Assembly (NCBI GenBank): GCA_024643825.1
Contig: JAHEME010000229.1
Location: 1 to 5,703 of the forward strand
Direction of reading: 5' to 3'
DNA from: Chloroflexota bacterium
Lineage (GTDB): Bacteria > Chloroflexota > Anaerolineae > Aggregatilineales > UBA3940
DNA: 5,703 nt
Shown here: piece by piece, positions 5,691 through 5,703 of the stretch
Numbering within the stretch: position 1 is the stretch's first letter
Layout of the letters: every line of letters starts with the position of its first letter
Notes under the pieces: generated by a model
Told to the model about the DNA's origin: nothing
The model's input: the letters and a program-made list of their open reading frames with translations, nothing else
The model's database searches: none
Position numbers and translations under genes: made by a program

Positions 5691-5703
5691 GGAGACCATC
5701 TCC
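5691..5703. repeat. Small palindrome at the window edge
   Basis: GGAGA-CCA-TCTCC is a perfect 5+5 dyad with a 3-nt spacer, 29 bp upstream of the glycosyltransferase ATG. It reaches the last base of the window, so its true extent is unknown. It could be an operator half or chance. Confidence 0.25.

Overview
The window carries four protein-coding genes, all on the minus strand, so transcription runs from high to low coordinates. The order is a GT39-like membrane glycosyltransferase (3665-5662), a ComM/YifB AAA+ ATPase (2034-3548), a receiver-domain/CpaE(TadZ)-like ATPase fusion (692-1894) and a small four-helix membrane protein (36-557). I found no rRNA, tRNA, CRISPR array, insertion sequence or convincing intrinsic terminator.

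The likely source is a bacterium of the phylum Chloroflexota (Anaerolineae-like). This is inferred mainly from the glycosyltransferase, whose C-terminal beta-sandwich (GYD-D-....-PGD..-.LYW style) resembles the tail I associate with Chloroflexota membrane glycosyltransferases. The CpaE-like protein with an N-terminal receiver fits the same group. Base composition is uneven: hand counts give about 73% G+C for 2881-2940 (comM) and about 48% for 3901-3960 (glycosyltransferase).

Region by region: 1-35 is the downstream flank of the small membrane protein, with nothing recognisable in it. Positions 558-691 separate that gene from the receiver/ATPase gene and hold a possible promoter overlapping a TACAnnTGTA dyad. 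Positions 1895-2033 are unusually rich in symmetry: two abutting 3-nt-spaced palindromes lie across a candidate promoter, followed by an 8-bp inverted repeat and an 8-bp direct repeat. Positions 3549-3664 contain a perfect 8+8 palindrome just upstream of the strong ribosome binding site that fixes the comM start, and a second A/T-armed hairpin. Positions 5663-5703 hold the ribosome binding site of the glycosyltransferase and a small palindrome at the window edge.

The genes do not form an obvious pathway. The gaps (about 86-139 bp between ORF ends) and the density of dyads suggest separately controlled transcription units rather than one tight operon. One speculative link is that ComM acts on incoming DNA during transformation while CpaE/TadZ proteins place pilus machinery. 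No pilus or uptake gene lies in the window to support it. I see no clearly new multi-gene system here; the most checkable novelties are the regulatory dyads and the receiver plus lysine-less P-loop fusion.
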